A stretch of DNA of 33,613 nucleotides, taken from positions 1 to 33,613 of the forward strand of contig CAIYWO010000081.1 of assembly GCA_903929925.1 (NCBI GenBank), given 5' to 3'. The notes beneath the pieces are model-generated. The model made no database searches. It saw nothing but the letters and a program-made list of their open reading frames with translations, and was not told the origin of the DNA. How positions within the stretch are numbered: the stretch's first letter is position 1; each line of letters starts with the position of its first letter. Shown one piece after another: positions 8,702 to 17,830 of this stretch. The position numbers and the translations under genes are program-made. Source of the stretch: an uncultured beta proteobacterium (GTDB lineage Bacteria; Pseudomonadota; Gammaproteobacteria; Burkholderiales; Burkholderiaceae_B).

Positions 8702-9508
8702 ATGCGTGTCAGACTCAATCATGTAGCAGGGCATCATCCCGCCGCCGAGCGGGATAGTTTGCCCGCTGTCCGCAACCTGAGCATCACGATAGAGCCCGGT
8801 GAGCAGGTTGCAGTCATCGGTCCTTCCGGAGCAGGAAAGACCACATTCCTGCAGGTCATCTGCGCTGCGATAAAGCCTAGTGCTGGTGAGGTATTGCTCG
8901 ATGATATGGACATTTGGTCTTTATCCACGAGGCAACTACAACAAGTTCGCGGGCAATTAATCTGTGCGCCACAGGTCCCGCCCTTACCCCCACGGCAGCG
9001 CGTGATCACCTCTTTAATCGCTGGGGCACTTCCAGCGATGTCCTTGATGCAAAGCCTGATGAACCTGATTTACCCTCTAAAAACCTCAGAGGCTTATCAA
9101 GCATTACAAGCATTTGATGTGCAGGATAAGCTTTGGAATCGTGTCGATCGCCTTTCAGGCGGCGAACGCCAGCGCGTTGGTTTGGCGCGCGTCTTGATGT
9201 CGCCCGCTTCGCTTTGGTTAATTGACGAACCACTTTCTGCTCTCGACCCAACACGGGCTGAGCAGGCAATCAACTCGTTACTCGACAACGCAACAGCAAG
9301 AGGAGCAACGCTGGTTGCAACATTGCACCAAGTCGATGTTGCGACATCGAAGTTTTCTCGCGTTATTGGCTTGCGTGATGGGACCGTAGCATTTGATCTG
9401 CCGGCATCTCAGGTCACAACGAGTGAGCTGACAAAGCTTTACGCTCAACATGAGCACGAACTAAGCAATCTTCATGCACATCGCGACACGCTCTCCCAAC
9501 TTGCGTGA
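8702..9508 (+). CDS. ABC transporter ATP-binding protein (PhnC-like)
   Basis: Walker A 'GPSGAGKTT', 'LSGGERQRVGLARVL', Walker B 'LWLIDEPLSALDP', downstream of a PhnD-like gene. Confidence 0.92.
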   Translation: MRVRLNHVAGHHPAAERDSLPAVRNLSITIEPGEQVAVIGPSGAGKTTFLQVICAAIKPSAGEVLLDDMDIWSLSTRQLQQVRGQLICAPQVPPLPPRQRVITSLIAGALPAMSLMQSLMNLIYPLKTSEAYQALQAFDVQDKLWNRVDRLSGGERQRVGLARVLMSPASLWLIDEPLSALDPTRAEQAINSLLDNATARGATLVATLHQVDVATSKFSRVIGLRDGTVAFDLPASQVTTSELTKLYAQHEHELSNLHAHRDTLSQLA

Positions 9509-10307
9509 CCCTGCGTGGCTTGGCCGCGTTTTTTGGGCGATGGCAGCCTTAGTTCTACTCGTGCCTGCCCTTGTCGCAACAGAATTCAAGCCTTGGATAT
9601 TTTTTGATTCTGACAATCTGAAAGTCAGCATGCGTTTTTTGGCGGATTTTTTCCCGCCTGCGATCGGCGCAGAGTTTCTTTTACTTGTTCTTAAAGAAGC
9701 GTGGCGCACAGTTGCGATCGCGACAGCAGGCTTGACGCTCGCGATCATTCTAGCGATACCGTTGACAATCATCTCGACACGAGTGCTCTCTATCTCCGCA
9801 CTTTCTGGCCGCATGCATACGCTTCCCTTTTGCGTTCGTCAGGTTATTCGCTGGCTACTCATTTTCTTACGCAGTATTCCTGAACTCATTTGGGCTCTGG
9901 TATTTGTTCGAGTCGTTGGCTTAGGACCTGCCGCAGGCGTCTTAGCCATTGGTCTTACCTACGCTGGCATGCTCGGGAAAGTATACGCAGAGATACTTGA
10001 AAGCGGTGATACGCACAGCACTGTATCAATATTAAGAAATGGGGGCTCTAGACTCCAAGCCTTCTTCTTTGGTCTTCTGCCACAAAACTCCTCTGAGCTA
10101 ACAAGTTACACGGTTTACCGCTGGGAGTGTGCGATTCGCTCATCCACAGTTTTAGGATTTGTTGGTGCCGGTGGCTTAGGCCAACAAATGGATAACTCCA
10201 TGAAAATGTTTAATGGCGGTGAGGTGGCTACGCTTTTGATCGTATTTATGCTGCTTGTGGGACTTTCGGATTTGCTGAGTAGTTTTCTAAGGAAACTGAT
10301 GCAATGA
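9474..10307 (+). CDS. ABC transporter permease (PhnE-like), first copy
   Basis: 'LRSIPELIWALVFVRVVGLGPAAGVLAIGLTYAGMLGKVYAEILE' and 'YRWECAIRSSTVLGFVGAGGLGQQM'. Overlaps the ATPase gene by 35 bp. Confidence 0.92.
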   Translation: MHIATRSPNLRDPAWLGRVFWAMAALVLLVPALVATEFKPWIFFDSDNLKVSMRFLADFFPPAIGAEFLLLVLKEAWRTVAIATAGLTLAIILAIPLTIISTRVLSISALSGRMHTLPFCVRQVIRWLLIFLRSIPELIWALVFVRVVGLGPAAGVLAIGLTYAGMLGKVYAEILESGDTHSTVSILRNGGSRLQAFFFGLLPQNSSELTSYTVYRWECAIRSSTVLGFVGAGGLGQQMDNSMKMFNGGEVATLLIVFMLLVGLSDLLSSFLRKLMQ

Positions 10308-11125
10308 CGAGCCCTAAGCTACCTGCATTTGCCCGACCACGTTCGTCGTCGCAATGGAAGAACCCTACTTTCTGGGTACTCATTAGTATCGTCATCGTGA
10401 TTGTCTTAAGTTTCTGGACACTCGACTTACAGTTAGCGCGAATGCTGTCCGTAGATAGCGCTGTCCGGATGGGTAAGTTTTTAGGTGAACTGCTATCGCC
10501 TAATCTTGACCCGAAGTTTTTATCAAAATTAGTCGTAGCGAGCCTTGAGACCCTAGCCATGTCGGCCCTAGGATCTCTGATTGCAGCATTCCTCGGGCTC
10601 TTGCTTGCGTTACCAGCAAGCAAAGCAATTGACGGCACAAAGTCACGTTGGTATTTCATTACCCGCTTGATTTTGAATGCCTTGCGTTCTATCCCTGAGT
10701 TAGTCTGGGCTGCGTTGCTTTTAATCTCCGCCGGCTTAGGACCCTTTGTGGGAACACTTGCTTTAGCTTTTCACACCACAGGCGTCTTGGGACGACTCTT
10801 TGCAGAATCCATAGAAAATGCTCCACAAGGTGCAGCCCAGGCATTACGCATACAAGGTGTGAATGAGGGGCGCATTTTTATCTTTGCCACGCTTCCAACC
10901 GTGCTGCCCCAATTAATTTCCTATTCTCTCTACCGCTGGGAAAACAATATTCGTGCTGCAGCGATACTAGGTGTTGTCGGCGGCGGTGGGCTAGGCCAAA
11001 TGCTGTCGTTCCATATGGGTTTATTTCAGATGCGCGAAACCAGCAGCATCCTGATTGCCATGATCATTTTGGTTGTACTTGTTGACGCCCTATCCTACGT
11101 CGCCCGCCGGCTCATGTCGCGATAG
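10304..11125 (+). CDS. ABC transporter permease (PhnE-like), second copy
   Basis: 'LRSIPELVWAALLLISAGLGPFVGTLALAFHTTGVLGRLFAESIE' and 'YRWENNIRAAAILGVVGGGGLGQML'. ATGA overlap with the upstream permease. Confidence 0.92.
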   Translation: MTSPKLPAFARPRSSSQWKNPTFWVLISIVIVIVLSFWTLDLQLARMLSVDSAVRMGKFLGELLSPNLDPKFLSKLVVASLETLAMSALGSLIAAFLGLLLALPASKAIDGTKSRWYFITRLILNALRSIPELVWAALLLISAGLGPFVGTLALAFHTTGVLGRLFAESIENAPQGAAQALRIQGVNEGRIFIFATLPTVLPQLISYSLYRWENNIRAAAILGVVGGGGLGQMLSFHMGLFQMRETSSILIAMIILVVLVDALSYVARRLMSR

Positions 11126-13103
11126 CACGAATAGCTAAGGCAGCTTCAGTCACTTTTTCTGCGGTAATTCCAAAGTGCTCATACAGTGCATCTACAGGTC
11201 CCGACAAGCCGTAGTCATTCATACCCACAAACCCACCGTTATGACCTAGGTAGCGTTCCCACCCAAGTTTCACTGCAGCTTCGATCGCCACAGTCGTGGT
11301 ACCAGGGCACAAAACCTCTGCGCGATAGGATGCTTGCTGACGATCAAAGAGCTCCCAGCAAGGCATAGAGATCACCGCCGTCGACAGACCTAAAGCTTCA
11401 AGCTGCTCACGTGCCTTTAAGGCAATAGCCACTTCGGAGCCCGTGGCAAGCAAGGTAATTTGACGAGGCATGGTGTTGCCTTCCACTAGTACGTAAGCAC
11501 CTCGCGCGGAGAGGTTATCGTGCCCAGAAGACCTGCGCACGTGTGGAAGCGCTTGCCTGGAAAAAATTAATGAAACTGGACCTTGCTTGTGATTGAGTGC
11601 GGTGTCCCAGCACTCGACGGCTTCTACCGCATCCGCGGGACGCATCACCAACATATGGGGCATCGCACGCAGTGACGCTAAAATTTCAACGGGTTGATGC
11701 GTGGGGCCATTTTTTCCGATACCAATTGAGTCATGGCTAAATACAAATTTAACAGGCAATTTCATCAGGGCGGCATTGCGCAGTGCGGGACGCATGTAGT
11801 CGGAGAAAGCCAAGTACGTGACACTCACAGGTATAGCACCGCCATGCGCTGCAATCCCATTGCACATCGACCCCATCAAGTGCTCTCGTACACCGCAATG
11901 AATATACGCACCACCTTGCTTTGAAACACTGAACGCATCCAAGCGCTTTTTATGATCGGTCGGCGCCTCTAGATCGGCGCACGCCACAATCCGCTCAGGC
12001 AAATGATCGGTCAGACAATCATTAATTGCTGCAGATAAATTGATACCTCCCCGTGGAGGCTCAGAAAGCAGTTTGTCTTTTAAAAGCAGCAGTTCAGCCT
12101 CGAGCGTGTTTGGCAGATCCCCTCGCATGACGCGCTCAAACTCCGCTCTCTTTTCCGCAGAAAGCGCTCCAACACGCGCACGCCATTTTGCGCGACTCGA
12201 CTGACCTGGGATCGGACTCGCCCTCCACGCGTTCAAGGTCGGCGCAGGAATTTCAAATGCCGGATGAGACCAATTCAAATCCTTGCGCATCTGCTCAGAA
12301 TCTGCCTCAAAAAGCTTCGCGCTATGCCCGCCGCGCTGCCCCTGAAGTCTTGCAAGACCCTTTGCGATGGTAGTGCGTGCCAAAATGATGGAAGGACGCG
12401 CATCTTCGCGGGCAGCTGACAGACACGCAGAAATCGCTGCAAAATCATGCCCATCCACTCGTTGAACGTGCCACTGGGCTACTTCAAAACGTTTGGCAAC
12501 ATCCTCGCTGATTGATAACTCCGTGCTTCCGTCATCCGTGATCGCGTTGTCGTCCATCAGCAGAATCAAGCGGCCCAGCCCAAGATGGCCCGCCAGACTG
12601 ATCATTTCCTGACCAACACCCTCTTGTAAGCAGCCGTCACCAACAAAAGCGTAGGTGTAGTGATTCACGAGCTCGCTACCAAAACGTGCGCGTAAAAAGG
12701 CTTCACAGACAGCCATGCCCATCGCATTGGCGATACCTTGACCGAGCTGGCCAGTTGTGACTTCGATTCCGGCATCGGGATCTAATTCAGGGTGCCCTGC
12801 ACAATGGGATCCGAGTTCACGAAACGACTTGATTTGCTCAAGCGTTATTTTCTTGTATCCCGTCAAATAAAGAAGGGAGTACAACAACATCGAGCCATGA
12901 CCATTGGACAGGACTACTCGATCACGATCCCACCAAGTCGGACACTCGGGATCATGCTTGAGATGATTTAGATACAGCGCAGTTGCAATTTCCGCCATCC
13001 CAAGAGGCACACCCTGGTGCCCCTCCCCGGCGCGAACAATCGCATCAACAGACAGAAATCGAATAGCGTTCGCGAGGGTTTGCGGAGAAGACGGAATAGT
13101 CAT
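11112..13103 (-). CDS. Transketolase, full length (divergent acceptor pocket)
   Basis: 'EGHQGVPLGMAEIATALY', 'DRDRVVLSNGHGSMLLYSLLYLTGY', 'AGHPELDPDAGIEVTTGQLGQGIANAMGMA', 'GDGCLQEG', 'GVREHLMGSMCNG', 'HDSIGIGKNGPTHQPVE'. Confidence 0.95.
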   Translation of the reverse strand: MTIPSSPQTLANAIRFLSVDAIVRAGEGHQGVPLGMAEIATALYLNHLKHDPECPTWWDRDRVVLSNGHGSMLLYSLLYLTGYKKITLEQIKSFRELGSHCAGHPELDPDAGIEVTTGQLGQGIANAMGMAVCEAFLRARFGSELVNHYTYAFVGDGCLQEGVGQEMISLAGHLGLGRLILLMDDNAITDDGSTELSISEDVAKRFEVAQWHVQRVDGHDFAAISACLSAAREDARPSIILARTTIAKGLARLQGQRGGHSAKLFEADSEQMRKDLNWSHPAFEIPAPTLNAWRASPIPGQSSRAKWRARVGALSAEKRAEFERVMRGDLPNTLEAELLLLKDKLLSEPPRGGINLSAAINDCLTDHLPERIVACADLEAPTDHKKRLDAFSVSKQGGAYIHCGVREHLMGSMCNGIAAHGGAIPVSVTYLAFSDYMRPALRNAALMKLPVKFVFSHDSIGIGKNGPTHQPVEILASLRAMPHMLVMRPADAVEAVECWDTALNHKQGPVSLIFSRQALPHVRRSSGHDNLSARGAYVLVEGNTMPRQITLLATGSEVAIALKAREQLEALGLSTAVISMPCWELFDRQQASYRAEVLCPGTTTVAIEAAVKLGWERYLGHNGGFVGMNDYGLSGPVDALYEHFGITAEKVTEAALAIRAIAT

Positions 13104-13124
13104 GTGGCTAGTCTAGGCAAGTTA

Positions 13125-13892
13125 TTAATGAATCAACATGCCACCGTTAACATCCAAGGTAATGCCTGTGCAGTATTTTGATAAGTCACTGGCTAGAAAA
13201 ACGACGCAGCCAGCGACATCATTTGGTTCACCGATACGATTCATCGGAATGTTAGACAAAATGTCAGACATGCGATCCGCTGGAATCAGCCCTTTATTGA
13301 TATCAGTCTCGATGAGCCCGGGCGTAATGCAATTCACGCGAATGTTATCAATGCCACACTCACGAGCCATTGCGCGCGCAAGGCCCAACACCCCAGCCTT
13401 CGCTGCAGAGTAATGGGGTCCACCTAGAATCCCACCACCGCGCTGCGCAGAGACCGATGAAGTGCAAATAATTGAACCCTGCTTGCGTGCGCGCATGTGC
13501 GGCAAAACCGCTTGAGACATATAAAGCGCGCCACGCAAGCTCACATCCAAGACAGCCTCATAGTCAGCCGCGCTGATCTCCATCGTCTTGCGAGGTTGGG
13601 TAATGCCAGCGTTATTAAACAAAATATCAATCTGGCCCATTTGCGCCATAACTGCCTTAACAGCCGCTTCGCAAGAAACCTTGTTCGTGACATCGGCGAC
13701 AACGCCCATGTGTTGCTGGCCCAACGTTGCGGCCACAGAGGCTGGCTGCGCTTTTTCAAGGTCAAGAATTACAACTTTTGCGCCCTGTGCGGCCATCATT
13801 CGGGCAGACGCGAAGCCCAGTCCGTTGACCCCTGCACCGCCAGTAATTAGCGCAACTTTATCTTTTAACAACATGTTGAATGTCTCCGTCAA
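13125..13892 (-). CDS. SDR-family oxidoreductase (FabG-like, classical)
   Basis: 'VALITGGAGVNGLGFASARMMAAQGAKVVILD', 'FNNAGITQ', 'CTSSVSAQRGG...HYSAAKAGVLGLARAMA', C-terminal 'GITLDVNGGM'. Confidence 0.92.
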   Translation of the reverse strand: MTETFNMLLKDKVALITGGAGVNGLGFASARMMAAQGAKVVILDLEKAQPASVAATLGQQHMGVVADVTNKVSCEAAVKAVMAQMGQIDILFNNAGITQPRKTMEISAADYEAVLDVSLRGALYMSQAVLPHMRARKQGSIICTSSVSAQRGGGILGGPHYSAAKAGVLGLARAMARECGIDNIRVNCITPGLIETDINKGLIPADRMSDILSNIPMNRIGEPNDVAGCVVFLASDLSKYCTGITLDVNGGMLIH

Positions 13893-13929
13893 ATCCGTAT
13901 TAGTAAATGAGAAACTGGGTTGAGATGCC

Positions 13930-15189
13930 TCAGTACATCGTTAACGCAGGAAAATATGTCATCAGAGTGAGCACAATGAGCGCCACAAGGTAGAAAGGCC
14001 AAAGCTCTTTTACAATCGCTCCGATCGATTCCCTAGAAATCGCCGCCGCGACAAACAGTGTCGTCCCAACAGGTGGAGTGAACAGGCCGATACTCAGATT
14101 GACCGCCATCATGATCCCGAGCTGAATCAAGTCCAAACCGATGGCGTTACCAATCGCCACGAACGTTGGCCCGAGCAGCAATATCGCTGCCGGCAAGTCC
14201 AGAAACATACCCACTACGAGCATGATGATGTTCAACATCAGCAGGATGACGAGAGGATTCTTAAGGGTTTCCAGAGCCCACTCAGCCACGGCTTTGGGCA
14301 CGGCCTCAACCGTCAGAACATAGCCAACAATATTTGAAGCTGAAATCACCAACATGACAACGCCAGTGGTAACTGCTGTGTGGACTAAGGCATCAAACAA
14401 GCGCTTTAAATTGACGTCACGATAAATCACTAGGCTGACTACTAGCCCGTAAAACACCGCCATCACACTTACCTCGGTCGGCGTCGCGATACCTGCTCTT
14501 AACAAGAAAACGATGAAGAGCGGCATTAATAATGCTGGCAACGCATAAAAAGTAATTTTCAAAAACTCAACAGCTGTAACTTTATTGAGGAGTCTAGGAA
14601 AATTTCTAATCCGGCCAGACAGATAGCACACCAACATAAAACCAAAGCAAAGCATCAGACCAGGAACCACACCCGCTAAAAATAGTGAGGCAATGGACTG
14701 ATCCGATACAGTTGCGTAAATAATTAAAGGGATTGACGGCGGAATCAACCCAGCGATCACTGAAGACGACGCAATAGCTGCTGCCGCAAACGGTCCGGGA
14801 TATCCTTCTTTCTTTTGCCATGGAATCAACATCGAGCCGAGTGCCGACGCTTCTGCGACAGCAGAACCGGACACTCCACCGAAGATCGTTGAGCCCACCA
14901 CGCTGACTTGCGCCAAACCACCATGCATGCGCCCAACCAACGCCGTCGCAAACTCAATCAGTTTTTTCCCTAGGGTACCGCCCATCATCAAATTTCCGGA
15001 CAGTACAAAAAATGGAATTGCTAAAAGAGGAAAACTTTGTGAGGGTTGAAAAATTTTGACCACAATTGTCGCACTGGGCATCGCACCAACAGTGATTGCA
15101 GCGATGCCGGAGCTGACAACTAAAGCATACCCAACCGGAAACGCCAGAACGAGCAGCACTAAAAAAATACCGAGCATTAGGAAAGTCAT
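13930..15189 (-). CDS. TRAP transporter large permease subunit (DctM)
   Basis: 'AIPFFVLSGNLMMGGTLGKKLIEFATALVGRMHGGLAQVSVVGSTIFGGVSGSAVAEASALGSMLIP', 'SSVIAGLIPPSIPLIIYA', 'GLFTPPVGTTLFVAAAIS'. Confidence 0.96.
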   Translation of the reverse strand: MTFLMLGIFLVLLVLAFPVGYALVVSSGIAAITVGAMPSATIVVKIFQPSQSFPLLAIPFFVLSGNLMMGGTLGKKLIEFATALVGRMHGGLAQVSVVGSTIFGGVSGSAVAEASALGSMLIPWQKKEGYPGPFAAAAIASSSVIAGLIPPSIPLIIYATVSDQSIASLFLAGVVPGLMLCFGFMLVCYLSGRIRNFPRLLNKVTAVEFLKITFYALPALLMPLFIVFLLRAGIATPTEVSVMAVFYGLVVSLVIYRDVNLKRLFDALVHTAVTTGVVMLVISASNIVGYVLTVEAVPKAVAEWALETLKNPLVILLMLNIIMLVVGMFLDLPAAILLLGPTFVAIGNAIGLDLIQLGIMMAVNLSIGLFTPPVGTTLFVAAAISRESIGAIVKELWPFYLVALIVLTLMTYFPALTMY

Positions 15190-15728
15190 ACACTATCCTC
15201 CGGAGCGGGCGCACGCACTAACAAGGGATCATCTGCCAAAAGCAGACGGAAGAAAGTAGTAAGCCCCGTGAGGCCCAATGCCACAAAACCAACGATGATT
15301 GACAGGTATGCCCACTTCGCCGAGATCTTTGTGACGGGATACACCTCGGAACCTGTGATTTCGATCACGAATAAGCCGACCTGCGCAAGATAAAAGAAAG
15401 TAAAAATAATGACCAACTGAAGCGCCATCATGACTACTCGATTTACATTTTTGCTAAGAAATGCCCGAATCGTTTCTACGGCGATGTGCTTACCGTATTG
15501 AGCTGCAAGCACGATCCCGCTCATCATTAGCCAAGGAAAAAGAAGGCTTGGAATTTCAGTGGGCCAACCCATTCCTTGGTTAGTGACGTACCTCACAACA
15601 ACTTCCGCCATGAGCGAGACAAACATCACAACTAGCGTGGTCACAGCAATGATCTTGCTGCTTACCTCGATCGTCAGATCGATGATGTTAATTAGCGAAT
15701 TGACTAGATAATTTGCTCGAGCGCTCAT
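15186..15728 (-). CDS. TRAP transporter small permease subunit (DctQ)
   Basis: Four TM segments with 'EVVVRYVTNQGMGWPTEIPSLLFPWLMMSGIVLAAQYGKHIAVE'. ATG at 15728 (MSARANYLV) preferred over the ORF start at 15779. ATGA overlap with dctM. Confidence 0.92.
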   Translation of the reverse strand: MSARANYLVNSLINIIDLTIEVSSKIIAVTTLVVMFVSLMAEVVVRYVTNQGMGWPTEIPSLLFPWLMMSGIVLAAQYGKHIAVETIRAFLSKNVNRVVMMALQLVIIFTFFYLAQVGLFVIEITGSEVYPVTKISAKWAYLSIIVGFVALGLTGLTTFFRLLLADDPLLVRAPAPEDSV

Positions 15729-15747
15729 GGCTACCCCTTCAGGTCGA

Positions 15748-16719
15748 TTATGGCTTAGCGGCTTCTTTGACCATCGCATCCACTAGGTCTGGAAACGTCT
15801 TGCGCCATTTGTCGTACACAGGCTTTGTCGCAGCAATGAACGGAGCTTGATCCACAGTGTTAATTGTGACGCCAGCAGCGGCCAATTTACCTTTCAAGTC
15901 TGCATCGGCCGCAAGAGAAAGATCGCGGTTTAATTTAGCAGCCTCTTTCGCAGCGTCCCTCACTGCTTGCTGATCTTGCTTAGACAATTTCGCCCATTCG
16001 ACTTTACTGGCGAAGAGCGGCGTTGCTTCATACTTATGGCCAGTCAGAGAAATGAACTTCTGCACTTCAAACAGCTTGGACGAATAAATATTCACCAGCG
16101 GATTCTCTTGACCATCGAACACGCCCTGCTGCAACGCAATATAGAGCTCCGAGAATGCTAATGGAGCTGGATTGGCGCCAAGCGCATTAAAGATATCCAA
16201 AGTAATTGGATCAGGTGGGGTGCGGATTTTGATCCCTTTCAAATCTTCTGGCTTGCTAATGGCACGCTTGTTATTGCTTGTGTGACGAATACCGTTATCC
16301 CACATCGCAAGAAGAACCAAGCCCTTTTTATCTGCAGCATCAGCTAATTGTTTGCCGATCGGACCATCGACAACTTTATAAGCGTGTGGTAGATCTCTAA
16401 ACAGGAACGGCAAGCCCAGGACTGCGAATTCAGGTACTGCACCCGATGTTGCACCCTGCGAGTTAGCACTGAACCCCAACGTACCCAAACGGAGGTTCGT
16501 AATGGACTCAGCGTCGTCTCCAAACTGAGCATTACCGCCTACGTTGATCTTGACACGCCCGTTTGTTTTCTGTGCAACTAGCTCCGCAAACTTGTCAGAT
16601 GCAACAGCTTTCGGGTTACCTGGCGCTGCGTTATGAGATAGACGGAATACAGTCTGAGCAGAGACTGCGGATACCGATAGCGCTAAACCTGCAATAGCGG
16701 CGACGAGAAGTTTCTTCAT
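15748..16719 (-). CDS. TRAP transporter solute-binding protein (DctP)
   Basis: Signal peptide; 'FRLSHNAAPGNPKAVASDKFAELVAQKTNGRVKINVGGNAQFGDDAESITNLRLGTLGFSA', 'DLKGIKIRTPPDPITLDIFNALGANPAPLAFSELYIALQQGVFDGQENPL'. Confidence 0.96.
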   Translation of the reverse strand: MKKLLVAAIAGLALSVSAVSAQTVFRLSHNAAPGNPKAVASDKFAELVAQKTNGRVKINVGGNAQFGDDAESITNLRLGTLGFSANSQGATSGAVPEFAVLGLPFLFRDLPHAYKVVDGPIGKQLADAADKKGLVLLAMWDNGIRHTSNNKRAISKPEDLKGIKIRTPPDPITLDIFNALGANPAPLAFSELYIALQQGVFDGQENPLVNIYSSKLFEVQKFISLTGHKYEATPLFASKVEWAKLSKQDQQAVRDAAKEAAKLNRDLSLAADADLKGKLAAAGVTINTVDQAPFIAATKPVYDKWRKTFPDLVDAMVKEAAKP

Positions 16720-16837
16720 ATTGTGTCTCCAAAAGTGTTTTAGTTATTACCTACACTGACCATACCGGCTCAGTACAAAACAAGGATTAATGCGTTTAAG
16801 ACAAATGTGTCTAAGACCTACTCCTTTCCCCTCCTAC

Positions 16838-17830
16838 TTAAAGTTCATTTTTAATACGATGCGACATTACTTCAGTTGAAATTCCATAACGATCATGCAA
16901 GGTCGGTAGAGCACCTGCATCCAAAAAGGCATCTGGCAAAGCAATTGGCAAAAACTTTGGCGCCAAACGCGAACGCAACAACAGACTTGCGATAGATTCC
17001 CCTAAGCCGCCAACCGTCGAATGGTTTTCGGCAACAACCACTAACCGGTCTGCGCGCTTAACTTCTCGCAGAATGGTCTCTTCATCTAACGGCTTGATAG
17101 TTGGCACATGTAAGACACTGACGCCGATACTGTCCTTTTGCAATTGTTCTGCAACCTCAAGGGCTCGCATCGTCATAATCCCAGAGGAAATAATCAGCAC
17201 CTCTCTGCCTTCACGCAAGAGTTTTGCCTTTCCCAATTCGAACTGATAGCCGTACTCATCCAACACCAGCGGTACGTTGCCTCGAAGTAGGCGCATGTAG
17301 ACCGGTCCGTTATACGCAGCTATCGCAGGGACGGCTTGCTCTATGTCTAACGCATCACAAGGATCAATGATGGTCAGGCCTGGAATCGCACGCATCATCG
17401 CCAAATCGTCTGTCGCTTGATGGCTGGGTCCATAGCCCGTCGTCAGGCCTGGTAGCGCACCACAAATCTTAACGTTGAGATTTTCCTCACAAATCACTTG
17501 GTGTATGAAATCGTAAGCCCGTCGCGTCGCGAATACTGCATAGCTTGTGGCAAAAGGAGTGAGCCCCGTTTTTGCCATACCACCTGCGGCAGCCAGCAAC
17601 AACTGTTCAGCCATCCCCATCTGGAAAAACCGCTCTGGATAAGCCTGAGCAAAGATATGCAAGTCTGTGTACTTGCTGAGGTCTGCTGTCATCCCCACAA
17701 TATCTGGGCGACTCTCGCCAAGCGCTGCAAGTGCTTTACCGAAGGGTGCCGCACGCACGCGCTGTCCTTCAGATGCGATAGAGGCAATCATTGCCGAAGT
17801 GGTCAGCCGAGGTTTAGCTGGTGCGTTCAT
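16838..17830 (-). CDS. Transketolase C-terminal subunit (split transketolase)
   Basis: 'FFQMGMAEQLLLAAAGGMAKTGLTPFATSYAVFATRRAYDFI', 'GPSHQATDDLAMMRAIPGLTIIDPCDA', C-terminal 'EVKRADRLVVVAENHSTVGGLGESIASLL'. ATG at 17830 gives an ATGA overlap with the N subunit. Confidence 0.92.
   Translation of the reverse strand: MNAPAKPRLTTSAMIASIASEGQRVRAAPFGKALAALGESRPDIVGMTADLSKYTDLHIFAQAYPERFFQMGMAEQLLLAAAGGMAKTGLTPFATSYAVFATRRAYDFIHQVICEENLNVKICGALPGLTTGYGPSHQATDDLAMMRAIPGLTIIDPCDALDIEQAVPAIAAYNGPVYMRLLRGNVPLVLDEYGYQFELGKAKLLREGREVLIISSGIMTMRALEVAEQLQKDSIGVSVLHVPTIKPLDEETILREVKRADRLVVVAENHSTVGGLGESIASLLLRSRLAPKFLPIALPDAFLDAGALPTLHDRYGISTEVMSHRIKNEL

Noticed and set aside
8734-9814. Minus-strand ORFs opposite the PhnC- and PhnE-like genes (8734..9009, 9006..9269, 9461..9814)
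   Set aside because: Shadow ORFs opposite strongly supported ABC genes. The 117-aa one is basic and Ser/Thr-rich, as expected of an antisense translation of membrane-protein coding sequence.
16799-16820. Short inverted repeat AGACA-aatg-TGTCT in the gap between TK-C and DctP, considered as an internal terminator
   Set aside because: The stem is only about 5 bp and has no adequate T-tract in the direction of transcription. Not enough to split the run.
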